A DNA stretch of 64,000 nucleotides from Streptococcus mitis 17/34 (GTDB lineage Bacteria > Bacillota > Bacilli > Lactobacillales > Streptococcaceae): NCBI GenBank assembly GCA_000430305.1, contig ASZZ01000001.1, positions 1-64,000 of the forward strand, given 5' to 3'. Below, piece after piece: positions 35,684 through 47,062 of this stretch; positions within the stretch are counted from its first letter, which is position 1; every line of letters begins with the position of its first letter. A model generated the notes under the pieces. That model made no database searches, had not been told where the DNA came from, and worked only from the letters and a program-made list of their open reading frames with translations. A program made the position numbers and the translations under genes.

Positions 35684-35875
35684 ATGTTTAAACTAAGTGA
35701 TAAAGTCAGAGTGGTCTCTGCCCTTTTAGGAGTAAGTTTCATATTGGTTAGTATGTATCTTATACCTTTCATTAAAACTGAGAATAAATTTTGGGAGATA
35801 TTTTTATTTATTTTAGGTGTATTGCTAATTGGAATTGCGTTACTAAGTCATAAAAAAATTAAATTTTGGAAGTAG
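35684..35875 (+). CDS. Small membrane protein, 63 aa (cassette gene 4)
   Basis: ATG 35684 (MFKLSDKVRVVSALLGVSFI) has a GGGGA site 8 bp upstream. Two hydrophobic segments separated by FIKTENKFWE, then a basic end (SHKKIKFWK). The frame extends upstream to 35573, but that part is Cys-rich and unlike a membrane protein start. Unknown function. The gap 35467-35683 holds no other gene that I can support. Confidence 0.5.
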   Translation: MFKLSDKVRVVSALLGVSFILVSMYLIPFIKTENKFWEIFLFILGVLLIGIALLSHKKIKFWK

Positions 35876-35905
35876 CATTAGTGAGAAGGACAGGATGATA
35901 GTATT

Positions 35906-36118
35906 ATGATGGTTGTTTTAATGTTGATGGTTGTGGTGTTTCTGTATTATGTAATTACAGAGTATTTTCAGAATAGTTATATTGACTGTATACTATTTCT
36001 AACATTGCTGATTTCTCATTTGATATGGGATTACTATTTTTTGCCCATTGAAATTTTAGTGGCATTAAGTGGAGTAAATTTGCTGTCAAGATTTTTCAAA
36101 AAAAAGAGAAGTCAATAG
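35906..36118 (+). CDS. Small membrane protein, 70 aa (cassette gene 5)
   Basis: Encodes MMVVLMLMVVVFLYYVITEY, then a second hydrophobic span (ILFLTLLISHLIW) and a basic tail FFKKKRSQ. AGGA-type ribosome site upstream (35889-35893). Unknown function; part of the same AT-rich run of small membrane genes. Confidence 0.5.
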   Translation: MMVVLMLMVVVFLYYVITEYFQNSYIDCILFLTLLISHLIWDYYFLPIEILVALSGVNLLSRFFKKKRSQ

Positions 36119-36166
36119 ATTTGCGAGTGGATTATAAAGACGAAAGGTAAAATTGGGATATTTAAA

Positions 36167-36374
36167 ATGAAACATTTTTTTTGCAGGAATTGGTGAGATA
36201 AACTTTATAAATTATCTATTGTATATATGTGTAGGACTAGCCCCTCTTTTTCATATATATGTCATAGGTTCGGAAATGAGTTTTGTGAAAATAGTATTAT
36301 CTATTTTGGGAATTATATTTGTTTGTATTTTAACTATTGCTCGAATTTATAGGACTTTTTTCTATAAAGAATAG
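36167..36374 (+). pseudogene. Small membrane ORF split at a T8 tract (cassette gene 6)
   Basis: ATG 36167 reads MKHFFCRNW and stops. With seven instead of eight T's at 36175-36182 it would read MKHFFAGIGEINFINYLLYI and onward through a second hydrophobic span to the stop at 36372-36374, giving 68 residues. The restored protein resembles its neighbours in size and hydrophobicity. Confidence 0.4.
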
Positions 36375-36428
36375 TTTGGACTTGAAATGTATTTAAAAAC
36401 AGAGCTTGGTAGATTATCATCCTCTTCC

Positions 36429-37659
<1,231 letters not shown>

Positions 37660-37660
37660 A

Positions 37661-37688
37661 TTGACAAATTTTCTCAATTTGCTACAAT
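37661..37688 (+). promoter_or_regulatory. Promoter of nudix-mnmG unit
   Basis: TTGACA (37661-37666), 16 bp, TACAAT (37683-37688), starting just after the mnmA stop. The leader of about 105 nt contains a TGCAGG/CCTGCA hairpin (37729-37749). Confidence 0.7.
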
Positions 37689-37799
37689 AATAAAAGCAAT
37701 AGAAATGATGGTCAAAGCTCATGGATGTTGCAGGCTTTTTTGTCCTGCACTTCTTTGGAGTTTTGACTGTTTTTGTGTCGTTTAGAGGAAAGGACAAGA

Positions 37800-38255
37800 A
37801 TGACTCAACAAGACTTTCGGACAAAAGTAGACAATACGGTTTTTGGCGTTCGGGCAACAGCCTTGATTCTCCAAAATGGCAAGCTCCTAGTTACCAAAGC
37901 CAAGGGCAAGTATTATACTATTGGCGGTGCGATTCAAGTCAATGAAAGCACGGAAGACGCGGTAGTCCGTGAAGTGAGGGAAGAATTAGGTGTCCGAGCT
38001 CAAGCTGGGCAGCTAGCTTTCGTGGTTGAAAATCGTTTTGAACAAGACGGTGTTTCCTATCACAACATCGAGTTTCATTATCTAGTGGACTTGCTTGAGG
38101 ATGCCCCATTGATCATGCAGGAAGATGAAAAAAGACAGCCCTGTGAGTGGATTGACTTGGATCAGCTCCAGAATATCCAGCTAGTTCCAGCTTTTTTGAA
38201 AACAGCTCTACCAGATTGGGACGGCCAACTAAGACACATTCATCTTGAGGAATAG
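37800..38255 (+). CDS. Nudix hydrolase (MutT/NUDIX)
   Basis: Protein of 151 residues with a complete Nudix box, [20 protein letters not shown] followed by ELG. It hydrolyses a nucleoside diphosphate linked to some group X; substrate not predictable. ATG 37800 (MTQQDFRTK) has AAAGGA upstream. The stop is 10 bp before mnmG, so it is cotranscribed with mnmG (SP_0119-0120 arrangement). Confidence 0.88.
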   Translation: MTQQDFRTKVDNTVFGVRATALILQNGKLLVTKAKGKYYTIGGAIQVNESTEDAVVREVREELGVRAQAGQLAFVVENRFEQDGVSYHNIEFHYLVDLLEDAPLIMQEDEKRQPCEWIDLDQLQNIQLVPAFLKTALPDWDGQLRHIHLEE

Positions 38256-38265
38256 GAGAGAAAAC

Positions 38266-40178
38266 ATGACTTATAATTTTACAGAAGAATACGATATTAT
38301 TGTAATTGGTGCGGGACACGCTGGGGTTGAGGCTTCTTTAGCTGCTAGCCGTATGGGTTGTAAGGTCTTGCTTGCGACCATCAACATTGAAATGCTGGCT
38401 TTCATGCCTTGTAACCCCTCTATTGGTGGATCAGCCAAGGGGATTGTCGTGCGTGAAGTCGATGCCCTCGGTGGCGAGATGGCCAAGACCATTGACAAGA
38501 CTTATATCCAGATGAAGATGCTCAACACAGGGAAGGGGCCAGCTGTTCGTGCCCTTCGTGCGCAGGCTGACAAGGAACTTTACTCTAAGGAGATGCGTAA
38601 GACAGTCGAAAATCAAGAAAATTTGACCCTTCGTCAAACCATGATTGATGAGATTTTGGTCGAAGATGGCAAGGTTGTCGGTGTGCGTACAGCTACCCAT
38701 CAAGAATATGCTGCTAAGGCTGTTATCGTGACGACAGGAACTGCCCTTCGTGGGGAAATCATCATCGGAGACCTCAAGTATTCATCAGGGCCAAACCATA
38801 GCCTAGCTTCGATTAACCTAGCTGATAACCTCAAGGAATTGGGCCTCGAAATCGGTCGTTTCAAGACAGGGACCCCTCCACGTGTCAAGGCTTCGTCTAT
38901 CAATTACGACGTGACAGAAATCCAGCCAGGGGACGAAGCGCCTAATCATTTCTCATACACTTCACGTGATGAGGACTATGTCAAGGACCAAGTGCCATGC
39001 TGGTTGACCTACACCAACGGTACCAGTCATGAGATTATCCAAAACAATCTCCACCGTGCGCCTATGTTTACAGGTGTGGTCAAGGGAGTGGGACCTCGTT
39101 ACTGTCCGTCGATTGAGGACAAGATTGTGCGCTTTGCGGACAAGGAACGCCACCAACTCTTCCTTGAGCCAGAAGGGCGCAATACAGAGGAAGTCTATGT
39201 TCAAGGCCTATCAACTAGTCTGCCAGAGGATGTACAGCGTGAGCTGGTTCATTCTATCAAAGGTTTGGAAAATGCAGAGATGATGCGAACAGGTTATGCC
39301 ATTGAATACGACATGGTCTTGCCTCACCAATTGCGTGCGACTTTGGAAACCAAGAAAATCTCAGGACTCTTCACTGCTGGTCAGACAAATGGAACGTCAG
39401 GTTACGAAGAAGCTGCTGGTCAAGGGATTATCGCTGGTATCAATGCGGCTCTGAAAATCCAAGGCAAGCCTGAGTTGATTTTGAAGCGCAGTGACGGTTA
39501 TATCGGGGTGATGATTGACGACTTGGTGACCAAGGGAACCATTGAGCCTACCGTCTCTTGACCAGTCGTGCTGAGTACCGTCTCATTCTTCGCCATGACA
39601 ATGCCGATATGCGTTTGACAGAGATGGGACGCGAGATTGGCCTTGTGGATGATGAACGCTGGGCTCGCTTTGAAATCAAGAAAAATCAATTTGACAATGA
39701 GATGAAGCGTCTCGACAGTATCAAACTCAAGCCAGTCAAGGAAACCAATGCTAAGGTTGAGGAGATGGGCTTCAAGCCGTTGACAGATGCAGTAACAGCC
39801 AAGGAATTCCTTCGTCGTCCAGAAGTTTCTTACCAAGATGTGGTGGCCTTCATCGGACCAGCTGCAGAGGACTTGGATGACAAGATTATCGAATTGATTG
39901 AAACAGAAATCAAGTACGAAGGCTATATTTCCAAAGCTATGGATCAGGTTGCTAAGATGAAACGCATGGAAGAAAAACGTATTCCAGCTAATATCGACTG
40001 GGATGATATTGATTCTATCGCGACAGAAGCCCGTCAGAAGTTCAAACTCATCAATCCAGAAACCATCGGTCAAGCTAGCCGTATTTCGGGTGTAAATCCA
40101 GCAGATATTTCTATTTTGATGGTGTATCTGGAAGGTAAAAATCGTAGTATTTCTAAAAATCAAGAAAAGAAAGCATAG
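38266..40178 (+). pseudogene. mnmG: MnmG (GidA) tRNA modification enzyme, 1-bp frameshift
   Basis: FAD-dependent MnmG, which with MnmE installs the carboxymethylaminomethyl group at U34. From ATG 38266 the frame has the FAD motif [13 protein letters not shown] and the conserved [11 protein letters not shown]. After GTIEP it runs into a stop at 39561. The expected [20 protein letters not shown] continues in another frame to 40178. Restoring one C in the CC at 39547-39548 gives 637 residues, the usual length. Loss would impair decoding and growth. Because sequence on both sides is perfectly conserved, an assembly error is likelier than a true pseudogene. Confidence 0.92.
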
Positions 40179-40182
40179 AGAA

Positions 40183-40210
40183 AAACAGCTCCGAAAATCG
40201 GGGCTGTTTT
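40183..40210. terminator. Bidirectional terminator between mnmG and rnjA
   Basis: AACAGCTCCGA pairs with CGGGGCTGTT (one mismatch) around an AAAAT loop, flanked by A and T runs. Confidence 0.85.
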
Positions 40211-40216
40211 CTTGCT

Positions 40217-41896
40217 TTATTCTTCATCTGGTGTGAGGATCATCGGGATGATAATCGGTTCACGTTCTGTATTTTCATAGAGGAAGGGGCGAATGGCGTT
40301 GACAATGGCACCATTGACAGATTGCACGCTAGCATCCTTGTTTTTCAATGCGATACGAATGGCATTGAAGAGGATACGCTGGCTTTGGCGAATCAAGTCA
40401 CCCGATTCTCTCATGTAGACAAAGCCTCGGCTGAGGATGTCTGGGCCAGACAGAATCATCTGCGATTTGAAGTCAACAGTTGCGACTGCCAGAACGACAC
40501 CGTCTTCAGATAGATCACGACGATCTTTAAGGACAGCAGCACCGATTTCACCGATACGATTGCCATCGACATAGATGTCTTGGGCGTTGAAATGACCTGC
40601 GATACGAGCTGAGTCAGCAGTAAGGGCAAGCACATCACCATTGCTCATGATAAAGATATTGTCCTTCTCAACACCAGTATCCACTGCTAGTCCAGCGTGG
40701 ACTTTTTGCATGCGGTATTCACCGTGGACAGGCATGAAGTATTTTGGCTTAATCAAGCGGAGCATGAGTTTTTGCTCTTGCTGACCACCGTGTCCAGATG
40801 TATGGATATTGTTAACCTTACCGTGGATAACTTCGACACCAGCTTCTGAAATGATGTTAATCAGCTTGTTAACGCTAGTGGTATTTCCAGGGATAGGACT
40901 TGAAGAGAAGATAACCGTATCGCCTGGTTGGAGTTGTACCTGACGGTGGGTTCCGTTGGCGATACGAGAGAGGGCCGCCATAGGTTCCCCCTGACTACCT
41001 GTACAGAGGATGAGAACCTCGCCGGCAGGATAGTCTTTGATTTCATTTGGTTCGATAAAGGTTCCCTTAGGAGCTTTGATGTAGCCAAGTTCGATTCCGT
41101 TGACAATGGCCTTTTCCATAGAACGACCAAAGACCGCAATCTTACGTCCAGTCTTAACAGCAGCTTCAGTTGCTTGCTGGAGACGGAAGATATTTGAGGC
41201 AAAGGATGCAAAGATGATACGTCCTTCAATGCCTTGGATAATCTTCATGATGGACTGGCCAACGACTTTTTCAGAGTTGGTAAAGGTTGGCACTTCCGCA
41301 TTTGTTGAGTCAGACAGGAGACAGAGCACGCCTTCTTCACCAAGGGCAGCCATACGGTGCAAGTCCGCAGGTTCTCCAACTGGAGTAAAGTCGAACTTGA
41401 AGTCACCCGTACAGACGATTTTCCCTTGAGGAGTATGAATAACAATTCCCAAAGGCTCTGGAATAGAGTGAGTGGTTCTAAAGAAAGTTGCCTTAAGATT
41501 TTTAAAGGTCAACTCAGTGTTGTGGTTGATTTCGTAAAGTTTGGCATTGCGCAAGAGGCCGTGTTCTTCGAGCTTCCCACGGATCAAAGCCAAGGCAAGC
41601 GGTCCAGCATAGATAGGGACATTTGCTTGCTTGAGCAGGAATGGAATCCCACCGATGTGGTCCTCGTGTCCGTGGGTAATCAAAACAGCCTTGACGCGGT
41701 CGATATTGTCTACGATGTAAGAATAATCAGGAATGACGTAGTCGATACCCAGCAAGTCATCTTCTGGGAATTTAATCCCAGCATCGACGATGATAATCTC
41801 ATCTTGGTATTCAATCCCGTATGTATTTTTCCCGATTTCTCCCAGACCACCGATGGCAAAAACGCCAACTTCTTCAGGTTTAAGAGTATAGGCCAT
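40217..41896 (-). CDS. rnjA: Ribonuclease J1
   Basis: RNase J of 559 residues with endonuclease and 5'-3' exonuclease activity, central to mRNA turnover in Firmicutes. The metallo-beta-lactamase motif HGHEDH lies at residues 75-80. Further beta-CASP motifs include [14 protein letters not shown] and GHGGQQE with SGH. It starts 1 bp after the rpoY stop, forming the rpoY-rnjA operon conserved in Firmicutes. Confidence 0.96.
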   Translation of the reverse strand: MAYTLKPEEVGVFAIGGLGEIGKNTYGIEYQDEIIIVDAGIKFPEDDLLGIDYVIPDYSYIVDNIDRVKAVLITHGHEDHIGGIPFLLKQANVPIYAGPLALALIRGKLEEHGLLRNAKLYEINHNTELTFKNLKATFFRTTHSIPEPLGIVIHTPQGKIVCTGDFKFDFTPVGEPADLHRMAALGEEGVLCLLSDSTNAEVPTFTNSEKVVGQSIMKIIQGIEGRIIFASFASNIFRLQQATEAAVKTGRKIAVFGRSMEKAIVNGIELGYIKAPKGTFIEPNEIKDYPAGEVLILCTGSQGEPMAALSRIANGTHRQVQLQPGDTVIFSSSPIPGNTTSVNKLINIISEAGVEVIHGKVNNIHTSGHGGQQEQKLMLRLIKPKYFMPVHGEYRMQKVHAGLAVDTGVEKDNIFIMSNGDVLALTADSARIAGHFNAQDIYVDGNRIGEIGAAVLKDRRDLSEDGVVLAVATVDFKSQMILSGPDILSRGFVYMRESGDLIRQSQRILFNAIRIALKNKDASVQSVNGAIVNAIRPFLYENTEREPIIIPMILTPDEE

Positions 41897-41897
41897 A

Positions 41898-42131
41898 TTA
41901 GAACTCCGTGATTTCGAAGGCGCCAGTTTCTTTTTCGTAATCTAGCAATTTGTCAGACAAGAGTTCGATATACTCGATATTGTACTCTGGGCGATTTTCT
42001 TCGACAAGTTGACGAGCAGCGATACGACCCTCAAGTTCTGAGCTGGCATCGATGTCTAGGTAAAGTGCGCGTGTTGTTTCGCGACGTGGGCTACGTTCTT
42101 TTGTTTCTTGATAAAAAACTTTGTAAATCAT
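41898..42131 (-). CDS. rpoY: RNA polymerase epsilon subunit RpoY
   Basis: Small RNA polymerase-associated protein of 77 residues (DUF1447, YkzG), beginning [20 protein letters not shown]. It binds near the secondary region of the polymerase. Directly upstream of rnjA. Confidence 0.93.
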   Translation of the reverse strand: MIYKVFYQETKERSPRRETTRALYLDIDASSELEGRIAARQLVEENRPEYNIEYIELLSDKLLDYEKETGAFEITEF

Positions 42132-42241
42132 ATAGTTCCTTTCTATTTACAGGTCAGCTTATTCCAAACTTTTAGCAGATATTTGCTTGATTTCATTCCA
42201 TTTTTTGTCTAGATTGACCTTGATTCGTTACAATTATTTCA

Positions 42242-42270
42242 ATTATACCACAAAATGAAAAATTAGTAAA
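42242..42270 (-). promoter_or_regulatory. Promoter of rpoY-rnjA
   Basis: On the minus strand, an extended -10 TGGTATAAT has its TATAAT at 42247-42242. The rest of 42132-42409 holds no gene; it must also contain the promoter for the divergent 71-aa gene, for which I see no clear boxes. Confidence 0.55.
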
Positions 42271-42409
42271 AGACGGGAACGAGAAAGTCACAGAGTCACT
42301 CATTAGGAAGCGTTTGCAAAAATAAAGAAAGTATGTTATCTTGATAATGGGAGTGGAATTTATCGTTTGTCATAATTCCCTATAGTTTTTAAGTCAAGGA
42401 GGTTGCCCT

Positions 42410-42625
42410 ATGTATAACTTATTTTATTTTGCTATCGGAGTCCGCTTGGTGGCTTTTATTGTTTTTGTTGCTTGTGTTTATGCGGGGAATCTTCTATTTG
42501 CCAAAATGGAACGCCGACAAAGCAAGCTCTTGTGGAAAATTACCTTTGTGACTCTCTACTCGATCTTTCTTCTCCTTATAACCTATGTCGTTTGGTTTGT
42601 ATTTTACTTTGGATTAAATGCTTAG
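42410..42625 (+). CDS. Small two-helix membrane protein, 71 aa
   Basis: Begins MYNLFYFAIGVRLVAFIVFV with a strong AAGGAGG site 9 bp upstream. Two membrane segments flank a charged loop (FAKMERRQSKLLWK). Function unknown. Separate from tsaB by a terminator. The N-terminal YFAIGVRLVAFIVFVACVYAG could be mistaken for a bacteriocin leader, but there is no double-glycine site. Confidence 0.7.
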   Translation: MYNLFYFAIGVRLVAFIVFVACVYAGNLLFAKMERRQSKLLWKITFVTLYSIFLLLITYVVWFVFYFGLNA

Positions 42626-42652
42626 ATGCCCTGCTCATACTGGGGCATTTTT
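42626..42652 (+). terminator. Terminator after 71-aa gene
   Basis: ATGCCC/GGGGCAT stem overlapping the stop codon region, followed by T5. Confidence 0.8.
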
Positions 42653-42729
42653 GTTTGGGAATAAAGAAAATTCCCATGTGCCAGCTTTTGTAGTATAATA
42701 GTAAGCAGACAAAAAGATAGGAATGTGTT

Positions 42730-43413
42730 ATGAAAGTATTAGCTTTTGATACGTCCAGCAAGGCTCTTTCTCTCGCTATTTTAGAGGACAAGCAGGTTCT
42801 TGCCGAGACGACGATTAATATCAAGAAAAATCACAGTATTACCCTTATGACTGCCATCGATTTTTTGATGGCAAGTTTGGACTGGACACCCAAGGATTTG
42901 GATCGAATCGTGGTGGCTGAAGGGCCGGGTAGCTATACAGGCTTGCGAATTGCGGTAGCGACTGCCAAAACCTTAGCTCACACTCTGAACATCGAGTTGG
43001 TTGGTATGTCGAGTCTCTTAGCTCTGGTGCCATACCAGCAAGAAGGCTTGTTCGTTCCTTTGATGGATGCGCGTCGCAACAATGTCTATGCAGGGTTTTA
43101 TGAAAATGCTCAGCCTGTCATGCCAGAAGCGCACCTGCCTTTTGAGCGAGTGATTGAGTTAATCAAGGGTGCTAGTCAGGTAACCTTTGTCGGAGAAGTT
43201 GGCCCCTTTGTTGAGCAGATTCAAGAACACTTGCCAAGGACTAATTTCAAAGAAACCTTGCCTAATGCAGCCAATCTAGCTCTTTTGGCCTGGGACAAGG
43301 AAGCAGACTCCTTGCATGATTTTGTGCCGAATTATCTTAAACGTGTTGAGGCAGAGGAAAACTGGCTTAAGAACCATACTGAGTCTGGCGAGTCTTATAT
43401 TAAACGCCTATGA
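42730..43413 (+). CDS. tsaB: tRNA t6A factor TsaB
   Basis: Protein of 227 residues of the ASKHA fold (MKVLAFDTSSKALSLAILED, VAEGPGSYTGLRIAVATAK), scaffold partner of TsaD in threonylcarbamoyl-adenosine synthesis on ANN-decoding tRNAs. First gene of tsaB-rimI-tsaD; its stop overlaps the rimI start (ATGA). Confidence 0.95.
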   Translation: MKVLAFDTSSKALSLAILEDKQVLAETTINIKKNHSITLMTAIDFLMASLDWTPKDLDRIVVAEGPGSYTGLRIAVATAKTLAHTLNIELVGMSSLLALVPYQQEGLFVPLMDARRNNVYAGFYENAQPVMPEAHLPFERVIELIKGASQVTFVGEVGPFVEQIQEHLPRTNFKETLPNAANLALLAWDKEADSLHDFVPNYLKRVEAEENWLKNHTESGESYIKRL

Positions 43414-43847
43414 TAGAAATCAAACGAATCCAACAGCAACCTGCCCTGGCTCAAGCCATCTACGCTGTCATGGCAGCTGTTTACCCAGTCAGTCCTTGGA
43501 CGCTGGAACAAATCCAAGCAGACCTTTCCCAAGACCAGACTTGGTATACTCTGGCTTATGATGGGGCAGAGGTGATTGGATTTTTAGCTGTTCAGGAGAA
43601 TCTTTTTGAAGCAGAAGTCCTGCAAATCGCTGTCAAAGGAGCCTATCAGGGTCAGGGGATTGCCTCGGCTTTGTTTACTCAATTACCAGCAGACAAGGAG
43701 ATTTTCCTCGAAGTCAGAAAGTCAAATCAACGAGCGCAAGCATTTTACAAGAAAGAACAGATGGCGGTCATCGCTGAGCGAAAGGCCTACTACCATGACC
43801 CAGTCGAGGACGCCATCATCATGAAGAGAGAAATAGATGAAGGATAG
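43410..43847 (+). CDS. rimI: Ribosomal protein N-acetyltransferase RimI
   Basis: GNAT acetyltransferase of 145 residues with the acetyl-CoA loop [15 protein letters not shown]-terminal [17 protein letters not shown] and the [15 protein letters not shown] end. Expected to acetylate ribosomal protein bS18 N-terminus. Overlaps both neighbours in the tsaB-rimI-tsaD operon. Confidence 0.92.
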   Translation: MIEIKRIQQQPALAQAIYAVMAAVYPVSPWTLEQIQADLSQDQTWYTLAYDGAEVIGFLAVQENLFEAEVLQIAVKGAYQGQGIASALFTQLPADKEIFLEVRKSNQRAQAFYKKEQMAVIAERKAYYHDPVEDAIIMKREIDEG

Positions 43848-44846
43848 ATATATTTTAGCATTTGAGACATCCTGTGATGAGACCAGTGTCGCTGTCTTGA
43901 AAAACGACGATGAGCTCTTGTCCAATGTCATTGCTAGTCAAATTGAGAGTCACAAACGTTTTGGGGGCGTAGTGCCAGAAGTAGCTAGTCGTCACCATGT
44001 CGAGGTCATTACAGCCTGTATCGTGGAGGCACTGGCAGAAGCAGGGATTACCGAAGAGGATGTAACGGCTGTCGCGGTTACCTATGGACCAGGCTTGGTT
44101 GGAGCCTTACTCGTTGGTTTGTCAGCGGCTAAGGCCTTTGCTTGGGCACATGGGCTTCCGCTGATTCCCGTTAACCACATGGCTGGTCACCTCATGGCAG
44201 CTCAGAGCGTAGAGCCTTTGGAGTTTCCCTTGTTAGCACTTTTAGTAAGTGGTGGGCACACAGAGCTGGTCTATGTTTCTGAGGCTGGGGATTATAAGAT
44301 TGTTGGAGAAACGCGAGATGACGCGGTTGGTGAGGCTTATGATAAGGTCGGCCGCGTAATGGGCTTGACCTATCCTGCCGGTCGTGAGATTGACGAGCTA
44401 GCTCATCAGGGACAGGATATTTATGATTTCCCTCGTGCCATGATTAAGGAAGATAATCTGGAGTTTTCATTCTCAGGTTTGAAATCTGCCTTTATCAATC
44501 TTCACCACAATGCCGAGCAAAAGGGAGAAAGCTTGTCCACAGAGGATTTGTGTGCTTCCTTTCAAGCAGCTGTCCTGGATATTCTTATGGCAAAAACCAA
44601 GAAGGCTTTGGAGAAATACCCTGTTAAAACCCTTGTCGTGGCTGGTGGTGTGGCAGCTAATAAAGGTCTCAGGGAACGCCTAGCAACTGAAATAAAAGAT
44701 GTCAATGTCATCATCCCCCTCTGCGCCTCTGCGGAGACAATGCAGGTATGATTGCCTATGCCAGCGTCAGCGAGTGGAACAAAGAAAATTTTGCAAGCTT
44801 GGACCTCAATGCCAAACCAAGCCTCGCTTTTGATACTATGGAATAA
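43837..44846 (+). pseudogene. tsaD: tRNA t6A transferase TsaD, 1-bp frameshift near 3' end
   Basis: TsaD (Gcp) transfers threonylcarbamoyl to A37. The frame from 43837 shows [24 protein letters not shown], the metal-binding [11 protein letters not shown], and [11 protein letters not shown]. It runs through [19 protein letters not shown] and then shifts at a C5 tract (44715-44719) and stops at 44751. One more C restores [20 protein letters not shown] and an end at FDTME, 336 residues in total. TsaD is essential in most bacteria, so a real truncation of the invariant CGDNAGMIA segment is improbable and an assembly error is favoured. Confidence 0.93.
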
Positions 44847-44851
44847 AATGG

Positions 44852-44883
44852 AGTCTGTCTGATTACAATCAGCAGACTTTTTT
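44852..44883 (+). terminator. Terminator of tsa operon
   Basis: AGTCTG-CTGAT/ATCAG-CAGACT stem with TACA loop and a T6 run. A TATAAT -10 for the azl genes follows at 44901-44906. Confidence 0.88.
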
Positions 44884-44965
44884 CTCTTTCCTGAATGTGT
44901 TATAATAGTCCATGCTGTGGCTGGAACTGATTCAGCCCATTTATTAAGACAATATGAGGAGAAAG

Positions 44966-45662
44966 ATGAAAGAAAAAGGATTTTGGGAGGGGGCGCAGGC
45001 AGCTATGCCCACGGCCCTTGGTTATGTCAGTATCGGACTGGCCTGTGGAATTATCGGTGCGCCCTATGTGACACCTGTTGAGATGGGCTTGATGAGCCTC
45101 TTTGTTTATGCTGGGAGTGCCCAGTTTGCCATGTTGGCTCTGATTGCGGTTCAAGCACCTGTAGCAGCTATTGCCATGACGGTTTTTTTTGATTAATTTA
45201 CGTCTCTTTTTGTTGAGTTTACATGCGTCGACTTATTTCCGTCATACCAGTCTCTGGCACAATATCGGTATGTCTAGTATCTTGACGGATGAGACTTATG
45301 GCGTTTTGATGGGCGAATTGGCCCATACAGACAAGGTCAATCCTATGTGGATGCACGGGAACAATCTCAACAGCTATGTGGCTTGGTTTGTGGGAACAGT
45401 TGTCGGAACGGCTCTGGGTGGTCTGCTGCCAAATCCAGAAATCTTTGGTTTAGATTTTGCCCTGGTTGGGATGTTCATAGGAATTTTTGCTTCGCAATTC
45501 CAGATTATGCAAAGACGGATTCCTGTCCGCAATCTGCTCATTATCCTAGCAGTTGTTGCGGTGTCCTTCTTTTTACTTTTGACAGTGGTGTCTCAGTCAC
45601 TAGCTGTTCTGTTTGCGACGCTACTTGGTTGTACAATGGGGGTGGTTTTAGATGGTCAGTAA
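44966..45662 (+). pseudogene. azlC: AzlC branched-chain amino acid exporter subunit, 1-bp insertion
   Basis: AzlC-family membrane protein. The first 76 codons (GFWEGAQAAMPTALGYVSIG, VYAGSAQFA) end at a stop just after a T8 tract at 45183-45190. With seven T's the frame continues INLRLFLLSLHASTYFRHTS and runs to 45662, giving 231 residues. With AzlD it forms a two-component exporter for branched-chain amino acids or analogues. Start ATG 44966 has GAGGAG upstream. The single-base change in a T-run fits the pattern of indels elsewhere in the window. Confidence 0.88.
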
Positions 45663-45975
45663 GTATCTTTTATTAGCAGTTCTTTTCTCTGGCTTGGTGA
45701 CCTGGATTCCCCGTATGATTCCCTTCATCTTGGTCAAGTATAAGGGTTTGCCTGCAATCGTTGAGCGTTTTTTGAAGTTCTTGCCCGTTTCTATTATCTT
45801 TGCCTTGATTCTTTCAAGCGTAGTGACAGGCAAGGTTGGTAGCCTTCCTCAAATCAAATGGCTGGACTTCTTAGCAGTCTTTCCAACGGCTTGGGTAGCC
45901 TTTCGCTACCGTAATCTAGTCGGAACGGTTCTCTTCGGAGTAGTCTTGATTGCCGTCTTGCGCTTGGTCTTTTAA
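45652..45975 (+). CDS. azlD: AzlD-family branched-chain amino acid transport protein
   Basis: Small membrane protein of 107 residues with four helices and the AzlD signature VTWIPRMIPFILV near the N-terminus. Overlaps azlC by 11 bp, so translation is coupled. Confidence 0.88.
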   Translation: MVSKYLLLAVLFSGLVTWIPRMIPFILVKYKGLPAIVERFLKFLPVSIIFALILSSVVTGKVGSLPQIKWLDFLAVFPTAWVAFRYRNLVGTVLFGVVLIAVLRLVF

Positions 45976-46045
45976 ATTAGCCATAAAAAAAATTTATCAC
46001 AGAGATAGATATCATATAATGGCGTAAATGCTCTTTTTCTGTTAA

Positions 46046-46909
<864 letters not shown>

Positions 46910-46963
46910 TTTCTTGAAATCATCCATTCTGAATAAGGTGGATGATTTCTCAGTTTTTAGGGA

Positions 46964-47031
46964 TATAGTTTTAAACTATATATCTGACTATCTAATAACA
47001 ATTTGTGAAATCAAACAAATTGTGAGATACT
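46964..47031 (+). promoter_or_regulatory. MET-box and promoter of methionine uptake operon
   Basis: TATAGTTTTAAACTATA (46964-46980) is a perfect 17-bp palindrome identical to the MET-box described for the LysR-type MtaR/MetR regulators of streptococci. Downstream, TTGTGA (47003-47008) and GATACT (47026-47031, with an extended TGA) have 17-bp spacing. The palindrome centre lies about 65 bp before the expected start, a typical activator position. Confidence 0.88.
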
Positions 47032-47062
47032 AGTACGGTATTATTTTTAAGGAGAAAGAATC

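Noticed and set aside
42305-42325. Possible cre site GAAGCGTTTGCAAA upstream of the 71-aa gene
   Set aside because: Several consensus positions fail on both strands and the gene has no evident link to carbon metabolism.
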